Below, piece after piece: positions 1 to 8,422 of a DNA stretch of 64,000 bases. The position numbers were made by a program, and so were the translations under genes. The notes under the pieces are model-generated. The model worked only from the letters and a program-made list of their open reading frames with translations, made no database searches and was not told the DNA's origin. Source of the stretch: Microcoleus sp. FACHB-61 (GTDB lineage Bacteria; Cyanobacteriota; Cyanobacteriia; Cyanobacteriales; Microcoleaceae). The stretch is from assembly GCA_014695295.1 (NCBI GenBank), contig JACJNY010000063.1, positions 276,974 to 340,973 of the forward strand, written 5' to 3'. Positions within the stretch are counted from its first letter, which is position 1, and each line of letters opens with the position of its first letter.

Positions 1-2
1 TT

Positions 3-29
3 AAAGCCCTGTCCTTCTAGGAGGGCTTT
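3..29 (-). terminator. hairpin overlapping the end of the small RHH gene
   Basis: AAAGCCCT (3-10) pairs with AGGGCTTT (22-29); an inner CCT/AGG can extend the stem. It spans the stop codon of the small minus-strand gene, so it is a probable terminator or 3' stabilising hairpin. Confidence 0.45.
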
Positions 30-157
30 TTATTCAATGTTTTAATATAGTCCCTGAGAACCTCAGCAGGCCATACTTGCTCGAATTCAGCATCAGCAAC
101 TAACTCCTCCCATTCCATTTCAGTTAGCCGTAAGTTGTATACTTTGGTTCTTGCCAT
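17..157 (-). CDS. small putative ribbon-helix-helix protein (46 aa)
   Basis: A 46-codon frame starts MARTKVYNLRLTEMEWEEL and ends ...TLNKKPS. The pattern of a short beta-like N-terminus (KVYNLRLT) followed by two helices resembles small ribbon-helix-helix DNA-binding proteins such as antitoxins or accessory repressors, but it is too short to assign firmly. The stop codon lies in the loop of a terminator-like hairpin at 3-29. No toxin partner is visible downstream because the window ends. It could also be a remnant of a longer regulator. Confidence 0.45.
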   Translation of the reverse strand: MARTKVYNLRLTEMEWEELVADAEFEQVWPAEVLRDYIKTLNKKPS

Positions 158-259
158 TGTCGCCTGTTTAAGGTACTGTGCTAATTATAGTGGCAAAGGT
201 AATCAACCACTTACAAAACCTTGCTGCCAAACGGCAAAGCACTGAACCTTGACAATTAA

Positions 260-600
260 ATCTATGCGGTTCTACTGCATTGTTCTAGTTTTTTCCTAGC
301 AGTGGGTAAAGGATTTATAGGGGCTAGACGAACAGTATTGTGAAACAAATTTGTTTCTTTCCTCAAACAGGACTTGCAGCAATGCAAATAGGGTAGGGCA
401 TACCCGAATTAACGCTTTGGGAGAATCCCACCTCTGGTCTAGATGACGCAAGGACTCGCTAGTTAAGTGGTTTCGTTGAACCAAGAATCTCCCCGCCTTT
501 AGGTTGGAGAGTGCCAAGTTGAGCCAATCATTGCCGTTTATTTCATCTTCCGTTTTTTGTACGGACGCGCTTGAATGCGTCCGAGGCCCCAAGTGCAAGT
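260..600 (-). mobile_element. possible TnpB-element right end or omega-RNA-like remnant
   Basis: This stretch has no convincing gene. Read on the minus strand it contains an imperfect hairpin (CTCTCCAACC, TAAA, GGCGGGGAG at about 489-513) followed by GATTCTTGGTTCAACGA and then GTGGGATTCTCCC. From memory this arrangement is like the structured right ends of cyanobacterial IS200/IS605-type elements, which overlap the TnpB guide RNA. No tnpB frame adjoins it: pgk begins at 661. It may be a decayed element or a stand-alone structured RNA. The resemblance is recalled, not computed. The 100-aa frame on the minus strand here has no recognisable protein features. Confidence 0.3.
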
Positions 601-646
601 GACCAGTGCCGCCATTTGAACGGAATTAGACAAAAACACACATATT

Positions 647-652
647 AGGAGG
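647..652 (+). promoter_or_regulatory. ribosome binding site fixing the GTG start of pgk
   Basis: A perfect AGGAGG lies 8 nt upstream of the GTG at 661, which supports this non-ATG start. Confidence 0.8.
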
Positions 653-660
653 TTAATCCT

Positions 661-1860
661 GTGACCAAAAAAACTGTAGCAAATTTATCGGCATCGGACT
701 TATCGGGCAAACGGGTACTGGTGCGGGCGGACTTTAACGTGCCGCTCGACAACGGCAATATCACCGATGATACTCGCATCCGGGCTGCTCTGCCGACAAT
801 TCAAGATTTAGCGTCCAAGGGCGCTAAGGTCATTTTGTGCAGCCACTTCGGCCGTCCCAAGGGCGTGACGGAGAAGTTGCGCTTGACGCCGGTTGCTAAG
901 CGGCTGTCGGAATTGTTGGGGAAAGAGGTCAAAAAGACTGACGACTGCATCGGCGATGAAGTCGCTGCTACAGTCGCCGGGATGCAAGACGGCGATGTAG
1001 TTTTGCTAGAAAATGTGCGCTTCTACCCAGAGGAGGAGGCAAACGACCCAGAATTTGCTAAGAAGTTAGCTTCTGTGGCCGATTTGTATGTCAATGATGC
1101 TTTTGGTACGGCTCACCGGGCTCACGCTTCTACAGAGGGCGTTACTAAGTATCTGAGTCCTTCTGTGGCTGGGTTTTTGATGGAGAAGGAACTGCAATAT
1201 CTCGGCAGTGCGATCGACAATCCCCAGCGTCCTTTGGCTGCTATTATCGGCGGTTCTAAGGTTTCTAGCAAGATTGGAGTCATTGAAAAACTGCTGGAAA
1301 AGTGCGACAAACTGCTGTTGGGCGGCGGCATGGTTTTCACGTTCTACAAGGCTCGCGGCTTGAACGTTGGCAAGTCTTTGGTGGAAGATGACAAGCTGGA
1401 ATTGGCTAAGTCTTTGGAAGCTAAGGCGAAGGAACGGGGAGTTACTTTTCTGTTACCTACTGATGTGGTAGTTGCTGACAAGTTTGCTGCTGATGCGAAT
1501 ACTCAAACTGTCTCTGTTGAAAGCATCCCCGAGGGTTGGATGGGTTTGGATATCGGCCCGGATTCAGTAAAAACTTTCCAAGATGCTTTGGCCGATTGTA
1601 AAACGGTAATCTGGAACGGGCCGATGGGCGTGTTTGAGATGGAGAAGTTTGCTGCTGGAACTGAAGGTATTGCTCATTCTTTGGCTGGACTTACCCAAAC
1701 TGGTACTACCACAATTATCGGTGGTGGTGACTCGGTGGCGGCTGTGGAACAGTTGAATTTAGGCGAACAAATGAGCCACATTTCCACTGGTGGCGGTGCT
1801 AGTTTGGAGCTGCTTGAAGGTAAGGAATTGCCTGGTGTTGCTGCTTTAGATGAGGCTTAA
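661..1860 (+). CDS. pgk: phosphoglycerate kinase
   Basis: The enzyme transfers a phosphate between 1,3-bisphosphoglycerate and ADP in glycolysis, and runs in reverse in the Calvin cycle, in the cytoplasm. The 399-aa length is normal for bacterial Pgk. Visible family signatures are [10 protein letters not shown] near residue 20, the basic 1,3-BPG-binding region with CSHFGRPKG, the central [11 protein letters not shown], the nucleotide-site [14 protein letters not shown] and the C-terminal [13 protein letters not shown]. It starts at GTG with a perfect AGGAGG 8 nt upstream. It appears monocistronic, with a GC-rich hairpin just after the stop. Confidence 0.97.
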   Translation: MTKKTVANLSASDLSGKRVLVRADFNVPLDNGNITDDTRIRAALPTIQDLASKGAKVILCSHFGRPKGVTEKLRLTPVAKRLSELLGKEVKKTDDCIGDEVAATVAGMQDGDVVLLENVRFYPEEEANDPEFAKKLASVADLYVNDAFGTAHRAHASTEGVTKYLSPSVAGFLMEKELQYLGSAIDNPQRPLAAIIGGSKVSSKIGVIEKLLEKCDKLLLGGGMVFTFYKARGLNVGKSLVEDDKLELAKSLEAKAKERGVTFLLPTDVVVADKFAADANTQTVSVESIPEGWMGLDIGPDSVKTFQDALADCKTVIWNGPMGVFEMEKFAAGTEGIAHSLAGLTQTGTTTIIGGGDSVAAVEQLNLGEQMSHISTGGGASLELLEGKELPGVAALDEA

Positions 1861-1873
1861 TTAAGTTAAGTAT

Positions 1874-1890
1874 GGCGGGCTTTGCCCGCC
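1874..1890 (+). terminator. hairpin downstream of pgk
   Basis: GGCGGGC (1874-1880), TTT loop, GCCCGCC (1884-1890): a perfect 7-bp GC stem 14 nt after the pgk stop. There is no strong T tract, so it may work as a weak terminator or mRNA stabiliser. Confidence 0.5.
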
Positions 1891-2051
1891 TTGCTGCAAG
1901 CAGGTTTAAATCATTGGCTGCCAATAGGTTTTTTGGGGATTTACCGCAGAGGGCGCCGAGCAGCCAGAGCAATAGAAAAGGGAGAAGGGCATGGGTTTAA
2001 AGTTTACAGTTTGCTAGTATAATTTATTTGAAGTAGCAGTGAGGTTTGTTT

Positions 2052-2768
2052 GTGAAACTTAAAATCTTGGCAACTGTAACGGCAAGTTTAGCTTTGTTTG
2101 GGCTTGCACATCCCGTTAAAGCTCAAAATCCAGATCATGTCAGGCAATTGCTGGAAAGTAATGAGTGCGAGGGCTGCGATTTGAGAAATGCTGATTTGTT
2201 CAAGGCTAGCTTGTACAGAGCTAATTTAAGAGGAGCAGATTTAAGCGGAGCAAATCTCTATGAAGCTAATTTGTTAGAAGCGGATTTAAGTGAGGCTAAT
2301 TTGTCTAATGCTAACTTAGTTAATGCCGAGATGTACGGTGCTGACTTTGAGGGTGCTAATCTGCGAAATGCGGATTTGTCTAATGCTTTTTTGGGGCGAG
2401 CGAATTTGACGAGTTCTGATTTGCGCGGTGCTAAACTTTTTAATGCAAATATGGGCGAAGCTTATCTGTTGCAAGCTAATTTGTCGAATGCCGATTTGAG
2501 GCGATCGCTGCTGTTTAGAGCTAATTTGAATCGTGCGAATTTAAGCGGAGCGGATATGTCTTTCGCGGATGTGCGCGATACGAATTTGCAGAATGCTATT
2601 TTGTCAAATACTAGGCTTCCTCAGGCTCAATTGAGCGGTACAAATATCGATGCGGCTAATAGCGTGCGGCAGGCTGATTTGGAACGTGCCAACTTGCGGG
2701 GTACGAATTTGGGGCCGGGCGTTTGCGTGATAACTAATTTTCCTTATTGTGTTTTGAATTTGTTTTGA
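2052..2768 (+). CDS. secreted pentapeptide-repeat protein
   Basis: After a signal peptide (hydrophobic TVTASLALFGLA, cleavage probably after VKAQ) the protein is almost entirely A(D/N)LxX pentapeptide repeats from about residue 40 to 225, such as ADLFKASLYRANLRGADLSG. These fold as a right-handed quadrilateral beta helix, and such proteins are abundant in cyanobacteria, often of unknown role. A CEGC pair precedes the repeats and two Cys lie near the C-terminus (CVITNFPYC). I chose GTG 2052 because GAGG at 2041-2044 is 7 nt upstream; an in-frame TTG at 2046 is the alternative. It is likely periplasmic. Confidence 0.8.
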   Translation: MKLKILATVTASLALFGLAHPVKAQNPDHVRQLLESNECEGCDLRNADLFKASLYRANLRGADLSGANLYEANLLEADLSEANLSNANLVNAEMYGADFEGANLRNADLSNAFLGRANLTSSDLRGAKLFNANMGEAYLLQANLSNADLRRSLLFRANLNRANLSGADMSFADVRDTNLQNAILSNTRLPQAQLSGTNIDAANSVRQADLERANLRGTNLGPGVCVITNFPYCVLNLF

Positions 2769-2835
2769 ATTTGGAATAATCGGCCTGCTGAGTGCGCCAG
2801 CCTCCCTTATTTTGGCAGCTACAAGAGTTTTTTAC

Positions 2836-2962
2836 CCCGCCCAAAAACGGAGACAAGCCTCCCACCTAAGTAGTGTAAAGATAAAAATTTTAGACCCTAG
2901 TTCAAGCTCCCAGATTCATCTGTAGAGTAAATCTAAAATCTAAAATCTAAAATCTAAAATCG
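2836..2962. repeat. dispersed repeat, copy 1, ending in TAAAATC heptads
   Basis: The stretch begins CCCGCCCAAAAACGGA and ends in a block (from about 2880) containing TTTTAGACCCTAGTTC and CCCAGATTCATCTGT, followed by four TAAAATC-type heptads. A second copy lies at 5727-5866. The two agree closely at both ends and differ in the middle. Confidence 0.7.
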
Positions 2963-2999
2963 ACGCTAAGCGCTGGCGCAGCGTAGGTTGAGAGCTGAG

Positions 3000-3665
3000 C
3001 TAAGTTTGGGGTGGTTTGTATCCCTTTTCTAGAGCAAATCTCACAAGCTGGGCCCGATTTTCTAGGTTTAATTTGCTGAAAATGCTGCCTAGATGAGCTT
3101 GCACAGTCCGGGGGCTAATAAACAGCCGATCGCTAATTTGTTTGTTAGTATAACCCTGAATAACTTCCCAAAAAACTCTTTCCTCGGCTGGTGTTAAAGG
3201 CAAAGGTGCAGGTGCTGGCAATACTGCCACAGCTTTTGGCTCCACCGCCATAGCCGTAGAAGTTTGAAGCAGCCGCACAATCTCGGCGTGAATGCGGTGA
3301 GAGCGCTCTAACTGCGCCTTCACCTTAGCTAAGATTTCTTCAGACTGAAAAGGTTTTACCAAATAATCGTCAGCGCCGATCGAGTGACCTTCAACTTTTG
3401 ACTCAATCTCGCCTTGACCTGACAAAAATATAAACGGCACCAACTGTCCCAAACGTGTAGTTCGCAAGCGGCGGCAAAACTCAAACCCGTCCATTTCCGG
3501 CATCATGACATCTGAAATTACCAAATCTGGGGGGGCATTCTCAAAAATCGAGAGCGCCTCAAGCCCTGAATTAGCGCATTCAACCCGGTATCCTTGGCTT
3601 TCAAGGTACATTGCTAACACTGTTTGACAGTCTGCTTCGTCGTCAACTACTAATATTCTTTCCAT
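3000..3665 (-). CDS. response regulator, receiver plus LuxR/NarL-type HTH
   Basis: The N-terminal receiver (from MERILVVDDEAD) has the acidic pair DDE, the phospho-acceptor Asp in VISDVMMPEMDG and the conserved Lys in LVKPF. A linker leads to a C-terminal LuxR-type helix-turn-helix (LTPAEERVFWEVIQGYTNKQ, then ISPRTVQAHL). It is a cytoplasmic DNA-binding regulator; its kinase is not adjacent. The frame stays open upstream to 3731, but only via TTG, so ATG 3665 giving MERILVVDD is the natural start. The stop is just past a block of TAAAATC repeats. The next upstream gene is a REC-EAL protein, but about 310 nt separate them. Confidence 0.9.
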   Translation of the reverse strand: MERILVVDDEADCQTVLAMYLESQGYRVECANSGLEALSIFENAPPDLVISDVMMPEMDGFEFCRRLRTTRLGQLVPFIFLSGQGEIESKVEGHSIGADDYLVKPFQSEEILAKVKAQLERSHRIHAEIVRLLQTSTAMAVEPKAVAVLPAPAPLPLTPAEERVFWEVIQGYTNKQISDRLFISPRTVQAHLGSIFSKLNLENRAQLVRFALEKGYKPPQT

Positions 3666-3979
3666 GAGAGGCTTGCACCAAATCCAGTTGGACAGTTCTT
3701 GAAACTGCGGCTCCCAAAGTAGGAACTTCAATTAGTTTACCTGCTGCAACTTGATAAAAGCTCGCAATTTCAAGACGCCACAATTCCTCAAATAGTCCAA
3801 TTACGGGCGCCGATCGCATAAAATGGGAAGAAGTTAAGGAATGTTGGGCTAAAATTTCCTTCTTCTATTCATCTATCCAAAAAAGCTAGAACTTTTTATA
3901 ATAAAAGGTCAGCTTTTCAGCAGAAAATAGAAGGTAAAAGAAAAAATCTTTTTCTATTATACAGAAATCTTGGTGACAC
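3666..3979. other. AT-rich intergenic stretch
   Basis: No gene is seen. On the minus strand AATAGAAAAAGATT...CTTTTACCTTCTATT (about 3925-3959) can fold into an AT-rich stem just after the REC-EAL gene, a weak terminator candidate. The promoter of the LuxR-type regulator should also be here. Confidence 0.4.
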
Positions 3980-5323
3980 TTACACTATTCCTAGACCAGA
4001 CATGGAAAGGTTTTTAGATTTTTCTGGTTCGGACACAGGTACAAAAGGGACAACGCGAGCAGGTGCTGCTGGGGGCTGCGCCAACAAATGCGGGTCGGCA
4101 ACTAACATACTTTCAAGTACCGCTGCTGGTTCGGGCCGGCTGAACAGATACCCCTGCATGATATCGCACTGATGTTGTTTCAAAAAATCTAGTTCTGCTT
4201 CTGTTTCCACTCCCTCAGCAATTACTGTCATATTCAAACTGTGACCCAGTAAAATTACTGCTGTAGTAATAGCAGCATTTTGAGTATCTTCGTTCGCATT
4301 ACGGACGAAAATTCGATCGATCTTTAGAGTGTCAAAAGCAAATTGCTTGAGATATCCTAAAGTAGCGTAACCGGTGCCGAAGTCGTCAATAGCAATCCGA
4401 ATTCCTAGAGCTTTAAGTTCGTTTAAAGTAGCGCCTGCTACTGTGGCATTTTCCACCAACGCGCTTTCAGTCATTTCTAATTCTAAATTAGCAGGCTCCA
4501 AGCCTGTAGTTTCCAATATTTGCACGATTCGGGCCTTGAGTTCCGGGTCGGACAACTGCCGGGCAGACAAATTTACTGATATTGTAAAGGGCGAAAACCC
4601 CGCCGCCAGCCAACTAGCGGCTTGAGCGCAAGCTGAAAGCAGTACCCACTCGCCAATCTGAATAATTAAACCTGTTTCTTCTGCTAAGGGAATAAATTCG
4701 CAGGGAGAAATTATACCTCGATCGGGATTTTGCCAGCGCACTAAAGCTTCCGCGCCGATAACTTGACCGGTAGCAATATTCACCTGCGGCTGATAGTATA
4801 CCTGAAACTCACCTTGTGCCAAAGCGTGGCGCAGCAAAGCTTCCAGAGCAAACTTTTCAGGAGAGAGAGTCGTAACCTTGGTCGAGTCGTTAACTAAATC
4901 TTTGAGTCTGGTTTCTGCTTGGTGAAGCGCGACTGTCAGCGGTTGAGTAATAGTTTGCCGTTTCAAGAGGCGAGAAGCAATGGCTCCGAGCAATTCAGCC
5001 TTGGTAAACGGCTTTGTCAGGTAATCGTCAGCCCCCAATTCCATCCCCCGACGAAAATCGGTTTTGTCACTTTGAGCCGTGAGGAAAATAAATGGAATTG
5101 TTGCAGCTAGCGAGTTTTGCCGCAGAGTCCGCAACACGTCATGACCGTCGAGTTCCGGCATCTGGACATCGCACAAAATTAAATCAGGTATCTCCGAAAG
5201 TGCCATCTGCACCCCAACTCGACCGTTTTCGGCCGCAATGACCCGGTAGCTTTGAGATTCCAGGAGTTGCAGAAGAGTTTCCCGGATTAATTCGTCGTCC
5301 TCGATCACCAAAATTTTGAGCAT
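3980..5323 (-). CDS. receiver-EAL response regulator (c-di-GMP phosphodiesterase)
   Basis: Residues about 1-120 are a receiver domain (EDDELIRE, phospho-Asp in LILCDVQMPELDG, Lys in DYLTKPF). Residues about 160-410 are an EAL domain with the catalytic signatures intact: GAEALVRWQNP, SVNLSARQL, ELEMTESALVEN, IAIDDFGTGYATLGYL, LKIDRIFV and VIAEGVETEAEL. The expected reaction is phosphorylation-controlled hydrolysis of cyclic di-GMP to pGpG. No GGDEF domain is present. A 40-aa proline/serine-rich tail ends the protein. No kinase adjoins it. Confidence 0.92.
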   Translation of the reverse strand: MLKILVIEDDELIRETLLQLLESQSYRVIAAENGRVGVQMALSEIPDLILCDVQMPELDGHDVLRTLRQNSLAATIPFIFLTAQSDKTDFRRGMELGADDYLTKPFTKAELLGAIASRLLKRQTITQPLTVALHQAETRLKDLVNDSTKVTTLSPEKFALEALLRHALAQGEFQVYYQPQVNIATGQVIGAEALVRWQNPDRGIISPCEFIPLAEETGLIIQIGEWVLLSACAQAASWLAAGFSPFTISVNLSARQLSDPELKARIVQILETTGLEPANLELEMTESALVENATVAGATLNELKALGIRIAIDDFGTGYATLGYLKQFAFDTLKIDRIFVRNANEDTQNAAITTAVILLGHSLNMTVIAEGVETEAELDFLKQHQCDIMQGYLFSRPEPAAVLESMLVADPHLLAQPPAAPARVVPFVPVSEPEKSKNLSMSGLGIV

Positions 5324-5575
5324 GATAATTAGATAACAGATGGCACTATATATCTGAACCTGACTAACTCTAGCATACTCAAACTAGCGAATTAGTAGTT
5401 CGGCCAATTAGCCAATAAATGATTAGCCAAATGGCTAAATATTTTCCATCGGTTCTTAAGTCACAATAAAAGAACTGCCAAAATAGGGAAGAGTTCGATC
5501 TCTTTCAAAAGCAGAAAGCTGCTGCGCCAGACTCATCTGATAAATTTTTATTACAAAATACCCGGGCTTTATCAT

Positions 5576-5618
5576 AAAAAAAAATGCCACCAACACTGTC
5601 ACTGCGCGGATGGTGGCA
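5576..5618 (-). terminator. strong rho-independent terminator
   Basis: TGCCACCA (5585-5592) and TGGTGGCA (5611-5618) form a perfect 8-bp stem, followed on the minus strand by nine T (5576-5584). It could end the transcript of the gene at 5921-6187 or an unannotated small RNA. Confidence 0.75.
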
Positions 5619-5726
5619 ATCACTCAGGCAATCACTTACATGATGTCCGGTTAATCCCCGATCATTAGCCCGTATTTGTACTCAGGACTTTTGTTTTGTC
5701 TCGATGGATGAATAAGTACGCTGCCT

Positions 5727-5866
5727 CCTGACCCGCCCAAAAACGGATACTTGCGAAGGACAAAAGTCGTGGAGAGATCAAAATTTTAGACCCTAGTTCC
5801 AGCTCCCAGATTCATCTGTGAAGTAAATCTAAAATCTAAAATCTAAAATCTAAAATCTAAAAGCGA
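5727..5866. repeat. dispersed repeat, copy 2, ending in TAAAATC heptads
   Basis: It matches the copy at 2836-2962: CGCCCAAAAACGGA near the start, then TTTTAGACCCTAGTTC and CCCAGATTCATCTGT, then five TAAAATC heptads. Confidence 0.7.
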
Positions 5867-5920
5867 CTGATGCAGAGCTTAATTATGGTTGTATAACCGA
5901 ACATCATATTATGCACTGCC

Positions 5921-6187
5921 TTAATTCACAGGCTTAGTGGAATTCGCGCAAAACTTTTCATCTACAATTGCAGAAGTGATACTGACAGCCTGCATTGGTG
6001 ACGGGATGCTGAGATCTTGCGGAACTACCACCGTCTTTTTACAAACAAGCTCGCTACTGCCTACAGAGGCAAAGTTCCAAGCATAAAATTCGGGAGTGCT
6101 GACTGTCGCATTGGCGGGATGTAAACCTAGTGCAGTCACCAATACTAATCCAAAAGTCATGAAAGCTACGATCGCGAATTTCAGCAT
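5921..6187 (-). CDS. small secreted protein of unknown function (88 aa)
   Basis: The protein begins with a clear signal peptide (MLKFAIVAFMTFGLVLVTAL, then GLHPANA as the likely cleavage site). The mature part is about 60 residues with two Cys (LVCKKTVV and KFCANS) that could form a disulfide. I do not recognise a family. It is transcribed away from nothing obvious: the kinase gene upstream on the same strand ends 80 nt earlier and could be cotranscribed. Confidence 0.55.
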   Translation of the reverse strand: MLKFAIVAFMTFGLVLVTALGLHPANATVSTPEFYAWNFASVGSSELVCKKTVVVPQDLSIPSPMQAVSITSAIVDEKFCANSTKPVN

Positions 6188-6267
6188 ATTCTGTGTTTGA
6201 ACCGGACAACTTATCTAATTGGTATTACCTTATTATTGCCCGGGTCTATCGAGAGCGTCAATAGCAG

Positions 6268-8169
6268 TTATTCTGCCGTCAGATTCAACTCGTAAGCGAT
6301 CGGCTCGGATGCTTGAGAAACTACCACGAATTCATAATAACCAGCATCATCCAGCAATCCAGACCAACTAAGCCCCTCTGCATCTTGCAGCAAAGCGCGG
6401 GCTTTGTTTGTCCGCCCGGGAGAATAAATTGACAGCAGAGTAGATTTGCGCGGTGCTTGCAAATTCACGCGCAAAGTTTGATTTTGAGCGAACCGCGCAA
6501 TGTAAGCTTTCCCTTCTCCGGGTTTGAGATTGCCTGTGAGGCTTTTGCTGTTCGATCGGCGGTCAAATTCAACGCTTTCGACAGTTGCTCCAGCTTGTAA
6601 GGCTTCGAGTTCGTCAGCGGTAATTGCTTGCCAAATTTGTCCGATCGGCAAACCAATGATATTGCGATCGCGCGGCTGTTCTGGAAACCAATAAAAGAAC
6701 CTAGCATCAGCCAAATCGTACAAAGCCCGACTGCTCAAATTCAGCTTGTTAACCTCTGTTTTCCAGCGATCGATATCTGTGGTGTCGTAACTGCCCAACC
6801 GCGCTCTAGCGTCGCTGCTGAGGTTTTCCAGCTTATCGAGCAACTCGTCCCCGATTTTCTGCCACCTTTCGCGCCACTGGCGATCGTCCGAGCCTTCTTT
6901 TAACTGCCGTCCGCCCAATTCTGGGTATTTGGCATAGAAAGTCTCGTCCACAAGGTTGACGTAACCGCTATAGAATCGATCGTCAATTTTGAGCTTTACA
7001 AAGCGATCTTGCAAAGCATCTTCTTGCTGCTGCTTCGGGCTTGAAGGCTGGGAAACTTTCTGCACTTTTGATTGCAGATTTAACAAAGAATTGCCCGCCA
7101 ACCACCCAACTCCCCCCATACTTGAGAGCACCGCCACCACGAACAAAACCATTTTCCAAGCAGGCATCTTTTGCTGATTGCCCACAGCACCTCGCACCGG
7201 AGTTCCCGGCAGTTTTGGCGCGGGGGCGGGCACGGGTATAGGCGAGAAATCCGGCGGCTGCGTGATCCCAAAATCCGGGGCAGGTGGCAAAGGTGGCTGT
7301 AAAGGGGGATTGCCGGAGAGAGCGAGCATGACCTCGCGAGCCGAGGAGTAACGCTGGCTGGGCTGCTGAGCAAGCATTTTATCCAGCACCAGGGACAAAT
7401 TCGGAGACAGAGAACATTCCGCCCGCCAATTCCAATTCAGCGTCTGGCTGTCGAGCAATTGATGCGGTTCCTTCCCCGTCAGCAACACCAAAACCGTGGC
7501 CGCCAGAGCGTACAAATCGCTGTGGGGAGAGACGATACCCATCTGCATCTGTTCTACGGGAGCGTAGCCGAGCTTGCCGATGCGAGTCGCGGGGCCGGGA
7601 GTGCCGTTAGCCTCAGCGAAAAGAGACTCTACGGTGGCGGCGACTTGTTTTACTCCGCCGAAGTCGATCAGCACTGGCATCCCGTCAGAACTCCGCAGAA
7701 TCAGGTTGTCCGGGGAGATGTCGCGGTGAAGCACTCCCAAAGAGTGAATGTATTCGAGCACGGGCAAAATCTGGAGCAGCAGTTGATTGATTTCTGCTTC
7801 TATGAACCGCAAACCCTGACGCTTGCGGGCGTCCAGCAAAAAGCGGTAGGTTTGACCGGGCACGTAGTCTTGGACGAGAAATAGGTAGCCTCGATCGCTG
7901 ATACTGACGCGGAAGAGTTCGCGGAAGCGCGGGATTTGATTGTGTTGCAGCTTGTAGAGCACTCCCGCTTCCCGCTCAAACAGTTCCTCTGATTTTTGTA
8001 AAGCGTAACTTCCGTGTACTTGGGGCGCAAATTCTTTTAAAACGCAGGGTTCGTTAAATCGGTGTGCATCTTCAGCGAGGTAGGTGCGCCCGAAGCCTCC
8101 GTGTCCCAATTCGCGGACGATGCGGTAGTGGTTGTTGAGAGTTATGCCGGGGTAGATGGGATTGTTCAT
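6268..8169 (-). CDS. membrane Ser/Thr protein kinase
   Basis: The N-terminal 280 residues are a Hanks-type kinase: glycine loop GHGGFGRTY, Lys45 in VLKEF, catalytic loop LHRDISPDNLIL, DFGGVK and an activation segment ending GYAPVEQ. A proline-rich linker (about 290-325) leads to one membrane segment (MVLFVVAVLSSMGGVGWLAG), then an extracytoplasmic region of about 270 residues ending in a beta-rich domain that resembles pre-peptidase C-terminal (PPC) folds. This layout is common in filamentous cyanobacteria. The kinase acts in the cytoplasm and the outer part may sense a signal. The 141-aa frame on the opposite strand is a shadow. Confidence 0.93.
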   Translation of the reverse strand: MNNPIYPGITLNNHYRIVRELGHGGFGRTYLAEDAHRFNEPCVLKEFAPQVHGSYALQKSEELFEREAGVLYKLQHNQIPRFRELFRVSISDRGYLFLVQDYVPGQTYRFLLDARKRQGLRFIEAEINQLLLQILPVLEYIHSLGVLHRDISPDNLILRSSDGMPVLIDFGGVKQVAATVESLFAEANGTPGPATRIGKLGYAPVEQMQMGIVSPHSDLYALAATVLVLLTGKEPHQLLDSQTLNWNWRAECSLSPNLSLVLDKMLAQQPSQRYSSAREVMLALSGNPPLQPPLPPAPDFGITQPPDFSPIPVPAPAPKLPGTPVRGAVGNQQKMPAWKMVLFVVAVLSSMGGVGWLAGNSLLNLQSKVQKVSQPSSPKQQQEDALQDRFVKLKIDDRFYSGYVNLVDETFYAKYPELGGRQLKEGSDDRQWRERWQKIGDELLDKLENLSSDARARLGSYDTTDIDRWKTEVNKLNLSSRALYDLADARFFYWFPEQPRDRNIIGLPIGQIWQAITADELEALQAGATVESVEFDRRSNSKSLTGNLKPGEGKAYIARFAQNQTLRVNLQAPRKSTLLSIYSPGRTNKARALLQDAEGLSWSGLLDDAGYYEFVVVSQASEPIAYELNLTAE

Positions 8170-8293
8170 GGGAACTTGCTGCGTCGGATTTTCACGCTTG
8201 ACTGAGACTGGGAGTTTTGGGCGATCGCTGAATTAATCTTGACATAGTGTGTCAGTGTTTATCTTTTCGTGGGGGTTGGGGGGAGCTATAAGA

Positions 8294-8323
8294 CCCACAC
8301 CATAATCTCTGATTTGATGTGGG
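8294..8323 (+). mobile_element. left subterminal hairpin of the tnpB element
   Basis: CCCACA (8294-8299) pairs with TGTGGG (8318-8323) around an 18-nt loop. The 30-bp block matches the right-end hairpin at 9694-9723 in 25 of 30 positions, marking it as the element's left end. Confidence 0.75.
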
Positions 8324-8410
8324 ATACATGGACTCCCCCAAGTTAATTTTATGGGACTCGATCTCCCTTAAATTAACATTTAACGCTACACCACTCACCA
8401 GTAAACACTG

Positions 8411-8416
8411 TATAAT
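8411..8416 (+). promoter_or_regulatory. possible -10 box close to the tnpB start
   Basis: A perfect TATAAT lies 6 nt before the tnpB ATG (8423). No good -35 is visible. If used, it would give a nearly leaderless message. Confidence 0.3.
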
Positions 8417-8422
8417 GCTGGA

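Larger units (their letters stand above)
5324..5920. other. 600-bp intergenic region with a minus-strand terminator and a dispersed repeat
   Basis: No protein gene is supported. It holds a short cluster of AGCCAAATGGCT-like palindromic words near 5420, a strong minus-strand terminator at 5576-5618, and the second copy of the repeat also found at 2836. The terminator lies about 300 nt beyond the nearest upstream gene, so a small RNA may end there. Confidence 0.5.

Noticed and set aside
296..598. 100-aa minus-strand frame
   Set aside because: It shows no known protein features and covers a structured, probably non-coding element.
7459..7884. 141-aa plus-strand frame inside the Ser/Thr kinase gene
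   Set aside because: It is the complement of conserved kinase motifs, so its openness reflects the codon use of the real gene.
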